Origin: Septoria linicola
Lineage: Eukaryota; Ascomycota; Dothideomycetes; Mycosphaerellales; Mycosphaerellaceae
NCBI GenBank assembly: GCA_024114885.1
Contig: CP099431.1
Location: 1-64,000, forward strand
DNA length: 64,000 nt
Reading direction: 5' to 3'
Positions 10,746-22,560 of the stretch are shown in pieces. Made by a program: the position numbers and the translations under genes. Position 1 is the stretch's first letter, and each line of letters opens with the position of its first letter. The notes beneath the pieces are model-generated. The model saw only the letters and a list, made by a program, of their open reading frames with translations, ran no database searches and was not told where the DNA came from.

Positions 10746-12078
10746 TTAGACTCGATTACGACGCTAAAAGCTACCGACTACGCGACGTAGTTATATAATA
10801 GTACTACGTCGTAGAGACAAATAGAAGAGTGCGTTTGAGAGCTCTATATACGTAGAGTATAGAGATATATATTTCTTAATAAAAAGTATCTAGTACACGA
10901 CGTTACTATATTGTTCTAGAGCGTAATCGACTCTTTATTATACTTAGACCTAATTGCGACGCTAAAAGCTACCGACTACGCGACGTAGTTATATAACAAT
11001 ACTACGTCGTAGAGACAAATAGAGGAGTGCGTTTAAGAGCTCTATATACGTAGAGTATAGAGATATATATTTCTTAATAAGAAGTATCCAGTATACGACG
11101 TTACTATATTGTTCTAGAGCGCAATCGACCCTTTATTACACTTAGACCTGATTACGACGCTAAAAGCTACCGACTACGCGACGTAGTTATATAACAATAC
11201 TACGTCGTAGAGACAAATAGAGGAGTACGTTTAAGAGCTCTATATACGTAGAGTATAGAGATATGTATCTCTTAATAAGAAGTATCCGGTATACGACGTT
11301 ACTACATTATTCTAGAGCGTAATCGACCCTTTGTTATACTTGGACCTAATTACGACGCTAAAAGCTACCGACTACGCGACGTAGTTATATAACAATACTA
11401 CGTCGTAGAGACAAATAGAGGAGTACGTTTGAGAGCTCTATATACGTAGAGTATAGAGATATATATTTCTTAATAAGAAGTATCTAGTATACGACGTTAC
11501 TATATTGTTCTAGAGCGTAATCGACCCTTTGTTACACTTAGACCTAATTGCGACGCTAAAAGCTACCGACTACGCGACGTAGTTATATAACAATACTACG
11601 TCGTAGAGACAAATAGAGGAGTGCGTTTGAGAGCTCTATATACGTAGAGTATAGAGATATGTATCTCTTAATAAGAAGTATCCGGTATACGACGTTACTA
11701 TATTGTTCTAGAGCGTAATCGACCCTTTATTACACTTGGACCTAATTACGACGCTAAAAGCTACCGACTACGCGACGTAGTTACATAATAATACTACGTC
11801 GTAGAGACAAATAGAGGAGTGCGTTTAAGAGCTCTATATACGTAGAGTATAGAGATATATATCTCTTAATAAGAAGTATCTAGTATACGACGTTACTACA
11901 TTGTTCTAGAGCGTAATCGACCCTTTGTTACACTTGGACCTAATTGCGACGCTAAAAGCTACCGACTACGCGACGCAGTTATATAACAATACTACGTCGT
12001 AGAGACAAATAGAGGAGTGCGTTTAAGAGCTCTATTTACGTAGAGTATAGAGATATATATTTCTTAATAAGAAGTACG
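10741..12078. repeat. 198-bp satellite, about 7 units
   Basis: The landmark ACGCTAAAAG recurs at 10,761, 10,959, 11,157, 11,355, 11,553, 11,751 and 11,949, a constant 198-bp period without indels. Units differ mainly at C/T and G/A sites, as expected from RIP. Each unit has a near-palindrome (CGACGTAGT ... ACTACGTCG) and ends with the 18-bp motif of the neighbouring array; 198 equals 11 times 18. Confidence 0.95.
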
Positions 12079-12113
12079 TAGGAATGTCTAAGCCTAAACC
12101 CGAAGACATCCTC

Positions 12114-14222
12114 TAGAGTAGCCTAGAAGGCCTTAATATTAGTTACTAAAACAGCTTTCGTTAGCTCCTCCTCTACCTACTCGCTAAAGGCTTTAGATAG
12201 TAAGAAATATACGCTAATCTTAGCTCTACTACCTCTATTCGTACGCTTCTTTATATAGAGCTTATTAAGCTTCTTACGTAGATCCGTATCGTTTAGAATA
12301 CGACTCTATAAGGAATACGACGCTCGCTCGCTATAGAGAATAATCTCTACTAAGCTTAACTAGATCTTAGATTCAAGTATTTTGTCTATCTAGAAGACGT
12401 TAGCGTTATTATTAGCGTACGTAGCTCGAAGGTAGTTATCTATACGCTTGGTCTTCGAAGGCTCCTTAGCCTTCTTTCGCTTTTAAGTATACGTAGAAGC
12501 GACTAGAACTAGTAGACTATTTAGGTAGTCGTATATCTACTTATTCTCGATCTTATCGTTATTATATCTCTAAGTTTAAGAATCCTCTAACTCTCCTATA
12601 TCTATAAGGTAAGAAGCTAGCTAGTTTTTATCTTTAACCTCTTTAATATAAGAGTAACGATAAGCGCGAGTTCTTATAGCTATAGCCTAGGTTATAATTC
12701 GCTTCTATACTTCTATTAGCTGTCCTCTAACTAGATAAGAAGGGTTTAGGTTCTACTTTATCTTTACGCTATCTCTAGCTACGTAGGCGCCGATTAGATC
12801 GTCCTAATCCTCCTACGTAATAGAAGCGACTTAGCCGATATTAATAGGACCGTCGATACTAGCTATCTTGTTCGCTATCCTCTACTAGCTCGCTCTTAGC
12901 GTTAATAAACGATCTATATTTTCAAGATTAATCTTTCTATAGCGTTACTCTAATACTTCTATTAATACGAATAGCTTTAGTAGTTCCTTGTCCTAGTAGT
13001 ACTATATCTTTTCCGTACCTAGGCGAGGCGTTCTATAGTATATAATACTAGTCTTTAGATCTCTATATATTAAGCTCTTAGTCTCGAACTACTATAGGTA
13101 CTCGTAGTTTATAGCTATATAGCCTTCAAGCCTATATATCTAGTAACCTAAAATCTTTAGAGCGATCGCTACGTAAGCCTTAATTATTAACCTGTTATCT
13201 ATCGTAGCTAAGTTAATCGAAATCTCCTAGCTATAAGTAGGCCTTAGAATATATAGATAGTCGTGATCGTAAGACTTCGCCTACTATCCTATTAATAGGC
13301 GTAGCAGCTATAGGCCTCCTTTTTCGAGTTAACGAATCGTAGTAATTACGAGGTCTTATATACTAGTAGTAATATTATCGACGGTTACTAGCTTATAGCC
13401 TTTATAGACTACCGTTTCTCTAGCCTTGAACTTAGAGTTTAGTCTTAGAGTAGACTTCTTTACTACTTCGTATAACTACTAGACGTCTCTACCGCCTTCG
13501 TTATATACTTCTAATTTGAAGTCCTTATTACTATTAATCTAACGCTAGGCTATCTTTAAGAGTTTACTATAATCTAAGTCCTTATTATTAAGATCTAACC
13601 TAAGATAGGCCTAGAGTCTCTTACTAAAACGAAATAGAAGGCCTCGTACGAATAGAAGAGCACGAGAGCGCTCGTCTATATACGAAGTAGGTATAGTATT
13701 AGAGTAGAGTATAAACTGCCTCAAGTACTCTAAGAGATTATTATCCTCGCTATAGTTAACCTTATAAAGGTTCTCTATATAGTAGCGGTTTCCGAGTATA
13801 TATATATTGTCGTACTTTTAGTATTCCTTAATAATCGACTCTTTGAACTTAGCGTAGTCTCGATCGTAGAAACTATTAAGGCGCTAGTATCGTCTACGTT
13901 AGACAACTATAACCTAAGTAAGTAACTTCTTATAAAGCTATTTATTATTATTAACGAGTAGAACGGCGTAGTTTCTATATAGGGCTTTAAAACGCTTAAT
14001 ATACTCGGTTACGTTCTCTCTATTAAAGAAGAGATTCTAGTCCGAGCTAGGTAGTAGCGGAACCTAAGCGACAATTACCTTCTAGCTTTAGGTTACTTAG
14101 ATAGTCTCTATAAGTAGCTAGAACTATATTATAGATAGTCTACCTCCTAAGTTTAGTTCTTAAAAGATATTAGTACTAGGGTTAAGGTTAGTACCTCTTT
14201 AGTCCTTAGCTTCTATAGACAT
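12114..14222 (-). pseudogene. Gypsy-1 family gag, 3'-truncated
   Basis: The frame starts with a surviving ATG (14,222-14,220, minus strand), which corresponds to ATA at 40,634 in the complete element. It reads as the same gag protein until the truncation at 12,114. Stop codons at former Gln/Trp positions make it non-functional. Gag would form the virus-like particle of the retrotransposon. Confidence 0.65.
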
Positions 14223-15162
14223 ATCGTTATCTAGTAGAGAGAATAAAGTAAAAGTAGATAGTAACTTTATTAGTAATCTTCGAATTTGCTTATTAAGCTA
14301 GTTAGATAAGCTACTATCTAGTATTTTAGGCCGGCTAGTAGATACTAATTCACTTATAGAGCTCGTTCGAAGGTATTCTAAGAGTATATTATACTCTCCT
14401 TAATTAGGTTTTTAAATAAAATTTTAGTTATTATTTAAAACGATAACTAAAAAAACAAGAGTCTAAAATTTTATTAGCTGTCTAAAGGTAAATATTAAAC
14501 TTTTCTTTATAATACTAGAGCTATATTAATTATACCTAATAAGTAAGGCATGTCGTGTCGTATAGTTCGACTATTTATAGCTAGGCGCGTCTATCTTACT
14601 TATTCGAGTAATCCGCTAAGTAACTATAGTAGTATAATATTACGTTAGTCTATACTATATACTAGGTCTAAGGCCTTAGACGTAATTAGTGCCTTTAGCT
14701 AAACGATTAGCGTCTAACGCTATACTAGAGCTTATTCTAAGCGTTCTATATACTAGAGGATACGAGATTACCTAGATAGGTCTAGCCTATCCTATAGCCT
14801 CTACGCTATCTAAACGAGAGCGTTTTCACGCTAAACTAGAGTCTAATCGAAGACTATTATAGGTATAGAGACTCTAAGTAAATCTCTAATATAATAAGTC
14901 GCCTTACTATCTATACGATAAATACCGAATAGATCCGTACTAAGAGGTACTAGAGGTTTATAACTTTTCCGAGTTAGAGTAATATCTATATTCTAGAGGC
15001 TTCTATGTTATTATAGCCCTTTAAGTCGCCTCTTACGTAGGCTCCTTTAGGCCTCTTATTAATATTCATAGTATATTAGTTCTCGCTTTAAGGCTACTAT
15101 CTACCCTCTACGCTCCTAGTACTAGTATAAGAGAGAAGAGATAGCCTTACCTTCGGCTCTAT

Positions 15163-15441
15163 TAATAGATAATAACTACTATAATACTAACCTCCTAGGC
15201 AGGTATAAGAGCGGTCGCTATAGAACAAGACCTGTTCGGAGAGTAATAGTCTTATAATACGTATATTAACTAGTAGTAACGAGCTTAAACTAGTAGTCCT
15301 AGGACTAAGAGCCTATACTAGGACCGTAGGACATTGAATTAATCAAGTAGAGTAAATATTACTATCTTAGAAACGAGCTACTACCTTGCTTTTATACTAA
15401 AACTACTAAGCACGGTATATAGGTAGGCCTTTACCTTACTA
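15163..15441 (-). repeat. 5' LTR of truncated Gypsy-1 copy
   Basis: This 279-bp segment matches, in reverse complement, the LTRs at 39,413-39,692 and 52,326-52,605. It ends with the sequence complementary to TAGTAAGGTAAAGG, the LTR start. The TG/CA termini expected of an LTR are now TA/TA through RIP. Confidence 0.85.
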
Positions 15442-15445
15442 ATAG

Positions 15446-18400
15446 TTTAGGTTAAAACCTTATACGTAGAATAAAGTAAGATCTAGTAGTAGTCTAATAG
15501 GTAGCCTTTTAAACGTCGCTAGAACTTATACCTAAGAGTAGTACTATTATTAAGTATCGATATACTAGTATATATCCTTTAATATAGAACTCTATATAGC
15601 TTTACTTCCTAATACTTATAACGAATACTATTATTAAAGTCGAATAGGAAGCTAACTAGAGACTATATAAGCTTGAAGTCGCTATAGTTTCCTATAATAA
15701 GGTAGATTTTATTATTTATAATCTCCTCGAAGTATTCTATAGACTAGCTAAGCTTACTCTCTAGAGTAGTTTATTATATTCTAGGTTTAATCTCGTATTT
15801 AACTACTTCGAGGATATCCTTATAGAACTACTCGAATACTAGGTAGACTAGCTAAAGGATAATTTAACTATAAACACGCTAGTATTTAGAGTGTTCGCTA
15901 AGCTATTAACGAGCAAGATCTATACGCCTCGTAAGATCGAAGAAAGCGTTAACTTCGCTACTATATCGAAGGTATTAATAATAAAGGACGCTATTACTAA
16001 AAAGAATATAGTCTATAATATTAGTATAAAATTATAGTTCTATCTAGTCGAACTAAGGCTCTATCTAAGCGTACTCGTACTTACGTAGAGTATTACTAAA
16101 GCTAAGTCTGATTTACTTCTTTATATCTCTAGTCTCTATTATACGTTCGTAGTAGCTCTACTAGAGAGCTAATTTATAGTAGAGTTCTATTCCTCTAACT
16201 ACGAATCGAAGATAGTAGAGGAATATAGCTATTATTTTAGTTTGCTCCTATATAATAATACCTGTTCTATAGCGAGTATAGACGACCTCGAACCTAGTAG
16301 TAAACTTGTTTAAGTTCTACTATACGAAATATAAGTACTCTTTAGTCTCGATCGGCTATATATATAATAGGTAGTTATTAAGTATTAGCTCGAGTTCTAC
16401 GTAGTCTTCTTTAGTAAGCCGGGTTTATAACAAATAGTACGTTAACTAACTAATATAGTATTCCTTATATAGTCTAAATAATTTTCTATAAAAGTCTATA
16501 AGTACTACGTTAGCTCGGCGCTTACTATATAGGTATAACTATTTAATTATATATACGTCTTAGTAGCGGCCTTTAGCCTAGCTCCGAGTAGCCTTAAGGA
16601 TTACTAAGTCGAATATAAGTTCCTCTAATCTATCGTTAGAGAAAGGATATAGTTTCGAAGAATTAGTAACCTTCTTTATAGAACTATAGAACTAAGAGTA
16701 GATAAGTCTACCTTTAAAGAGTTTCGATCGTTATAGAGTAAGGCTTATAAGATTATAGGCCTTATAAAGTAGATTCTACTCGTAGAGTATCTATCTACTC
16801 TAAGGTAGCTCTCTATTATATATCTACTCGAGATACTTCTTAAGATAGTATCGTTTCTATATATAGATATATACTTGCTCGTTATAAGGATCTCGGTTAT
16901 TAGCTAGTAATCGGTAGAATTAGGTATAAATCTCTTTTCTAATATTAATAAATAGACGTTCGCGTTAGATAACGTTAAAATCGAGAACCTACTCTAGATA
17001 CGTCCTAAAGTTCTCTATCGTATAGAGTAACGTTAGATATATAAGACTTGTCTTAAATTATAATTTCGTCTCTTTAGCTAAAAAGAATAGTTAAGGCTCT
17101 TAGAAGTTATAAAGTCTAGCTTCCTTCTCGATAATTTTAAGAATCTTACTCTATACCTTACTAAGATATTCTAGGTATAGATAATAGGTAATCGCTCTCT
17201 ATATTTTATATCCTACTCCTCTAACTAAGCGATCCTCGATCTAATATACCTTACTATTAATATAGGTATATCGATACGTAGTAGGAAGATATTAAGTATA
17301 ATAGATATTATAGAATATATAGATAGTAGAGTAGAAGATCCTATCTAGCTAGTAGGTGTATTGTTCCTTAGTAAGCGAGATAAATTTCCTAGTAGTAGTA
17401 GGTATATATAGAAAGAGGATAAAAACTAATATCTCTATCGTTTCTTTAATCCTTCTAAGATAGAAGTAGAGAATGTCCTAGAGTAGATTTAACTACGATC
17501 GTAGTTATTCTACTTCTTAATCCTTAGTATAATAATTAGTATAGATATAAAGGTCTATACTAATATTCTACTTTAAAAGTAGTATAGGCTAGTAGCGAAT
17601 GTCCTAGCGTATAAAACTAAGATATAACGTAAATCCTAAGAAACTATCGATATCGAAAGCGATATTAGCTTTAGTAGCTAGAGTCTACTCTTTATAGAGG
17701 TATATATACTTTAGAGGAGGTCTTGTTCTATTTAGCTATAAGGATATACTATAAAACATTTCCTTCTATTAAGGCGCGTTATAACGTAGAAGATAGTTAG
17801 CTATAATTCGCGTTAGTATTCTAAGTAGAGAAGAGAATAGAGCGCTTCTAATAGCTTCTAATAGCGAATAATAGTCTATATCGCCTACTTTCTCTAAATA
17901 TCGAAGGCGCTCTATTTTATAATCGTCTAATATATATCTATGAAATCTGCCTTATAACTACTAATATAGCTTCTTAGCTATATACTTATATAGGTCTTAT
18001 AATACGTTACTACTATCGCTATCGTTATTAACTTCGCTACTCTTACTATTATCGCTACCTAACCGATCGTAGTTTCTAGCTTCGTTATTAGGTTAGTAGG
18101 TCGTATCTTAGTCGTCGAGGCGATCTAGGCTATTAGACCGGTCCTAGTCGTTAGCGCGATTCTAGTCGTTAGCGTAGTCCTAGTCGTTAGCGCGGTCCTA
18201 GTCGTTAGCGCGTTCCTAGTCGTTAGTACGATTCTAGTCGTTAGCGCGGTTATAGTCGTTAGTACGATTCTATTTATTAGCGCGGTCCTAGTCGTCGACG
18301 TAGTCCTAGTCGTCGACGTAGTCTCTTATATTTTCGTCTTCTAGTTTATTCTCTCTATCTAGTATACTAGTAGAATAGGTATAATATATAGCTTTACTAC

Positions 18401-18775
18401 TCTCTAGTAACTAGTCGCTAGAGCTTACGACGCTAGAGCTTACGATAGTATTATCGAACTCGGCTATTCGAACCTATAAAGAGTCTATAGAAGAAGATAT
18501 ATTAGTAGAGTCTCGAGTTAGTAGTATACTACTAGCTCTACTAGATATAGAAATCGGACGATACGAGGGTTCTTCGATATCTCTTAGAGAAGAGTCTACT
18601 ATAGGTAGGTCCGGTACTTCTAGTAAGTTAGACTAGAGATCTACTCTATATTTATTAGATATTTTACTATCGTAGAGATTATTATAGTCGTCGATAGGAT
18701 AGGCGCCTTCTAAAAGCTACGCGTTATTAAGATCGTTAAGAAGTAGAATATCTAGAATATAGAGTTAGAGAGATA
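15446..18775 (-). pseudogene. Large orphan fungal protein, copy B, heavily RIPped
   Basis: This is the same minus-strand gene as in copy A, at the same relative position. Far more Trp, Gln, His and Cys codons are converted, and additional CpG sites have become TpA, so few residues of the conserved blocks survive. The alignment with copy A is almost free of indels apart from tandem-array length. It is useful mainly as an aligned record of how RIP acted. The gene's 3' end is at the junction with the Gypsy-1 LTR. Confidence 0.7.
18130..18330 (-). repeat. 18-bp coding repeat in orphan gene B
   Basis: About ten units of the DRADDW-type 18-bp repeat (plus-strand GTCCTAGTCGTTAGCGCG and variants), matching 9,480-9,660. 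Unit number differs from copy A, showing array length change since duplication without loss of frame. Confidence 0.75.
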
Positions 18776-19172
18776 GTAGAGTAGAAGTTAGTTACTCTAC
18801 GATTATATTAAGATAGTAGATAATAAGATTACCTTATTATTACTAATAGGTAGTTACGGCTAAAGTACTATTCTATATAGTACGCTATAAACGTAACTAT
18901 CGCTATCGTTTCTAGTCGCGCTCTCGACGTATATATACTACTTTAGCTACGACGTTAGAAGATAATAGACGACTACGTTTTAGAAGTATATTAGAATAAT
19001 ATTATATCTCGAAGATAGTAGTTAGGATACGACCTTAACTTTCTAAAAGAAAATATAGATAGTAATATAGCTAGATTTAAGAGAATTTTACTATTACTAT
19101 AGGAGGCGTATAGATAGTATTAGGGGCTAATTAAAGTATATAGAGTAGCTACTTATAGTACTAAGAAGAATA

Positions 19173-19227
19173 TAGAATACTCTACTAGCTAGTAGGAGTT
19201 TTAATTACTAGCTAGCTAAGTATTCTA
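19173..19227. repeat. Hairpin upstream of orphan gene B
   Basis: The same palindromic element as at 10,496-10,550, with arms TAGAATAC/GTATTCTA and internal CTACTAGCTAGTAG. It is nearly unchanged although the surrounding duplication is heavily mutated, since the copy already has almost no CA/TG. Confidence 0.6.
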
Positions 19228-19274
19228 CTTCTCCTAATCTACTAGAGGTCGTCTTCTAAATAAAGGCTCTTACG

Positions 19275-19495
19275 AGTTAGAGCCTCTTTATTATAGCTAG
19301 GCTCTTTATTATAGCTAAGCGCTTTATTATAGCTAGGCTCTTTATTATAGCTAGACTCTTTATTATAGCCGAGCCCTTTATTATAGCTAGACTCTTTATT
19401 ATATCTAGGCCCTTTATTATAGCTAGGCTATTTATTATAGCTAGGCCCTTTATTATACCTAGACCCTTTATTATATCTAGACCCTTTATTATACT
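19275..19495. repeat. 18-bp tandem array, copy B
   Basis: About twelve 18-bp units (CCCTTTATTATAGCTAGA and variants), with the TTGTTATAG of copy A changed to TTATTATAG. It leads directly into the 198-bp satellite. Confidence 0.85.
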
Positions 19496-20036
19496 TAGAC
19501 CTAATTACGACGCTAAAAGCTACTAACTACGCGACGTAGTTATATAATAATACTACGTCGTAGAGATAAATAGAAGAGTATGTTTAAGAGCTCTATATAC
19601 GTAGAGTATAGAGATATATATATCTTAATAAGAAGTATCTAGTATATAACGTTACTATATTATTCTAGAGCGTAATCGACTCTTTATTATACTTAGACCT
19701 AATTACGACGCTAAAAGCTACCGACTACGCGACGTAGTTATATAATAATACTACGTCGTAGAGATAAATAGAAGAGTACGTTTAAGAGCTCTATATACGT
19801 AGAGTATAGAGATATATATTTCTTAATAAGAGGTATCTAGTATACAACGTTACTATATTATTCTAGAGCGTAATCGACCCTTTATTATACTTAGACCTAA
19901 TTACGACGCTAAAAGCTACTAACTACGTAACGTAGTTATATAACAATACTACGTTATAGAGACAAATAGAAGAGTACGTTTAAGAGCTCTATATACGTAG
20001 AGTATAGAGATATATATTTCTTAATAAGAAGTACCT
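19485..20036. repeat. 198-bp satellite, 3 units
   Basis: The landmark ACGCTAAAAG lies at 19,510, 19,708 and 19,906, again exactly 198 bp apart. The sequence matches the seven-unit array at 10,741-12,078. Confidence 0.92.
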
Positions 20037-20073
20037 AGGAATGTCTAAGCCTAAACTCGAAGATATCCTCTAG

Positions 20074-20440
20074 AAGCCTAAGCCTCTAAAAGTACCTTAG
20101 ATATTGTTAGAAGTAAATATAGCCTTATAGGTAAGCTAAAGTTATAGTAGGAAGTCTTCCTTAACGTATTTAATAGCTTAGTATATTAGATAGGTTAGTA
20201 TATTAACTATACGAGATAGATAACTTCTATTATTAATTTCTTATACGATAGGTATTAGAACTATACTAAAGTTAGATTAATAGAATCCTTAGATCTTACT
20301 TAGTTTAATAGATAGGCTCTTAAGTTATAATAGAGAATAGTATACCTACTATAGGTTAGTTTAGCTCTTAGTACCTTATCGAGCTAAGTAACTATCTATA
20401 TTACTAATTAAGCCTATAATAGAGCGATATCTCTAGTAGC
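20074..20440 (-). pseudogene. Fot1/pogo transposase C-terminal fragment
   Basis: A minus-strand fragment reads a YKAIFTSNNIxGTFRGLGF-like block, nearly the same as the block near 20,780-20,850 in the adjacent, more complete transposase. This suggests a second, truncated copy of the same transposon family lying at its downstream end. Boundaries are approximate. Confidence 0.5.
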
Positions 20441-21870
20441 TAATTTATTAGTATTAATACCTAGAGGAAGCTAGATTTTCTTCCTTAGAGCTCTAGAAGA
20501 CTATAATTCGTAAATAATAGTCTTAATATTATTATATTTAGCCTATAGTAATATTATTATAGCTTGTAACCTTTTAAGCTTATCTACTACGTTAAGGATC
20601 GAAGTAGGTAAGCTATTTAGATAGTTAAGAAGCCTATCCTAGATCTTGTTTATCTACCTCTCTATCTACCTTAGATCCTAAGAGGTATTTAGAGTATCTA
20701 ATAAACAAGGTAGTAGTAGAGTTAGTGTTTTATAATATAGTATTAGCTAGGACAATATAGCCTATAGATCTAGTAGGAACAAGCCTAAGCCTCTAAAGAT
20801 ATCTCTAATCGTATTAGAGGTAAATATAGCTTTATAGGTAGGCCTTAACTCTAGAAGGAAGTCTTTCTTAATTAGGTAGTAGTATCTAACTATACTAAGC
20901 CTAGAGATTCTAGCTAAATATATCTTTTTTAATAGACTAAAATAGCTAACGTCTAGTAGCTATAATAGGTAACTTGAATAGGATAGTATATAGAGAGTAA
21001 TAATACCTTATTAATTATAGAATAACTTAAACTCTAGTATCGTATAGCTGTTATAGCTATCTAGAATTAGTAGCCTCTTCTTACTAATAGTCCTATACTT
21101 AGTATAGTTATTAAAGTATTAAATCTACTAGAATAAATAATCGAAGAAAGTCTAGCCTTTTAGATAAACTCCTAGCTTCTATATTAGTAGAAGATAGTAG
21201 AACTAGGCCTAGTTTATTTCCTTACTAGAGAAGATAATATATAGAGATACTAACTAGTCTTCTACGTTAATATAGGCGATAACTATCTACTACTATATAG
21301 AATTAGAAACTAAGGCTTTAGGTCGTTACCTACGCTTAGTAGTAGTAATACTAATAGTATTCTAATAGTGTCTAAGCTAGGATCTACTCTTAATAAAGAG
21401 ATAAATATCGAGCTAGGTAATTCTATAGTAGGTTATTAGGTTCTAAACGAGTAGAAACTACTCTAAGAGAACCTTTAGGTCCTTATTTAGAGCTCTCTAG
21501 TTTAACTACCTCTATAATAATCGAGTTTCTAAGCCTAGATAACGCTAGACAAAGTAATAAGCTAATCTTAGACGAACCTCTTATATATTCTATACCTTTA
21601 TTATTAAGGAGGCCTAGCTTTAGAAGATAGCCTATATAAGCGAGTAACTATATAAATCTAGGTTAAGAATCTTCTAATAAACTACCTCGTCTTCTATTAG
21701 AGAAAGAGCTCTATTCGTAGAAGGTATACTAGCCTTTAGTAGCGTACTATAGAGTCTCGTATAGAAGGTAGAATCAGGTATATCGTACGCCTCTATAGCG
21801 CGTCGTATACTTGAAAAACGACTAAATAGGTATTTATAGATAGCTTACTAAAGGACCTCTTTATTAGAAG
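20440..21870 (-). pseudogene. Fot1/pogo-type DDE transposase, RIP-inactivated
   Basis: A minus-strand frame reads, in order, a helix-turn-helix-like RRAIEAYDIPDSTFYTRL, then TNRALSLIEDEVVY near 21,718, and then LILDSYNSYTILEF and LLQLLDVSYFSLLKK blocks near 20,930-21,090. The last two correspond to the GHGSH and LQPLDVGxFxPLK blocks of fungal pogo/Fot1 (Tc1/mariner superfamily) transposases. The Gly-His residues have become Ser-Tyr-Asn-type residues through RIP. A typical C-terminal FRGLGLF and helical tail follow. Terminal inverted repeats were not found. The protein would cut and paste its own element; it is clearly dead. Confidence 0.75.
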
Positions 21871-22560
21871 ATACTATCGCGTAAGATAGTAGATACGAGA
21901 CGAAGTTAATTAGAATACCTATCTAATAAGGATACTAATTAGATACGTAAGATTAGTAGTCGCGTAAACCTATTTTATATAGATAGGAGTAGTCTAGAGG
22001 TCGAGTTTAGGTTTTAGGAGTATATTAAGAAAATAAGACTACCTACGAGCGAGTAAGGAAATCGAGTAGTAGATACGTTCGTACTACGCTAAGCCTTAAT
22101 ATATACGTATAGGAGAGGAAAGAAGATATAGAGGTTTAGACGAGTAAGAAGGTAAATAGATATATCTCTCCTAGACGACCTCTTAATTATAATATAGGCC
22201 TATATATAGTTATAGGCTCTATAATATATTATTTACTCTTAACGAGATTCGTCGTTAGTTATACTCTATAGTAAAGCTCTACGCTCTCTAGCGTGTTACC
22301 TACCTACTAGATAGGTATAAGTAAGGTAGTTATATTATCGTAAATATACTAGTTAAGTATATAGAAGCTTCCTTACTAGTATATCTCCTTACTATTCGTT
22401 AATTAGTATATAGCTCTTATATATATAAAAAGGATCTTTCTTTCTACTTACGATATAGTCTTCTATTCTCTACTCTATATATATCTTCTTTTCTTAGAAC
22501 TTCGTTATATATTAACTAAAGCCTTTAACTACTTCTCTTTCTAGTAGCTATCTCCTAACG
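21871..22560. other. Spacer, RIPped, no gene recognised
   Basis: TA-rich RIPped sequence between the pogo transposase and the next plus-strand frame. I see no tandem repeats or recognised coding. ATATATAAAAAGG near 22,421-22,433 resembles a TATA box, but TA-rich strings are expected everywhere in this DNA. Confidence 0.4.

Larger units (their letters stand above)
6801..12115. repeat. Segmental duplication, copy A (lightly RIPped)
   Basis: This segment is repeated in the same orientation at 15,442-20,073. Both copies contain, in order, the orphan gene (minus strand), its upstream spacer with a hairpin, an 18-bp array and a 198-bp satellite, and end with the same words (AGAAGT...GTCTAAGCCTAAAC). 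Copy A keeps many more CA, TG, GG and CC dinucleotides than copy B. Copy A joins the truncated Gypsy-1 fragment at about 12,114. Confidence 0.9.
12114..15441 (-). mobile_element. Truncated Gypsy-1 family retrotransposon (5' LTR plus gag)
   Basis: This segment is the reverse complement of the first 3.3 kb of the complete element at 39,413-52,605: 5' LTR, leader with the AT-rich palindrome near 14,426-14,448, and gag. It stops at the position matching about 42,740 of that element and is fused directly to the end of duplication copy A. The LTR end abuts copy B after CTAT, the tetranucleotide that also flanks the complete element. It is less mutated in places, retaining the gag ATG. Confidence 0.85.
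15442..20073. repeat. Segmental duplication, copy B (heavily RIPped)
   Basis: Colinear with 6,801-12,115. Most differences from copy A are C to T or G to A in copy B, including many CG to TA changes. The upstream 18-bp array is longer here (about 12 units against 8) and the 198-bp satellite shorter (3 units against 7). Confidence 0.9.

Noticed and set aside
10741..12078. CRISPR-like array
   Set aside because: Units are directly tandem with no unique spacers, and the context is a fungal chromosome end.
22421..22433. TATA box-like ATATATAAAAAGG
   Set aside because: RIP makes TA-rich strings ubiquitous, so it carries no weight alone.
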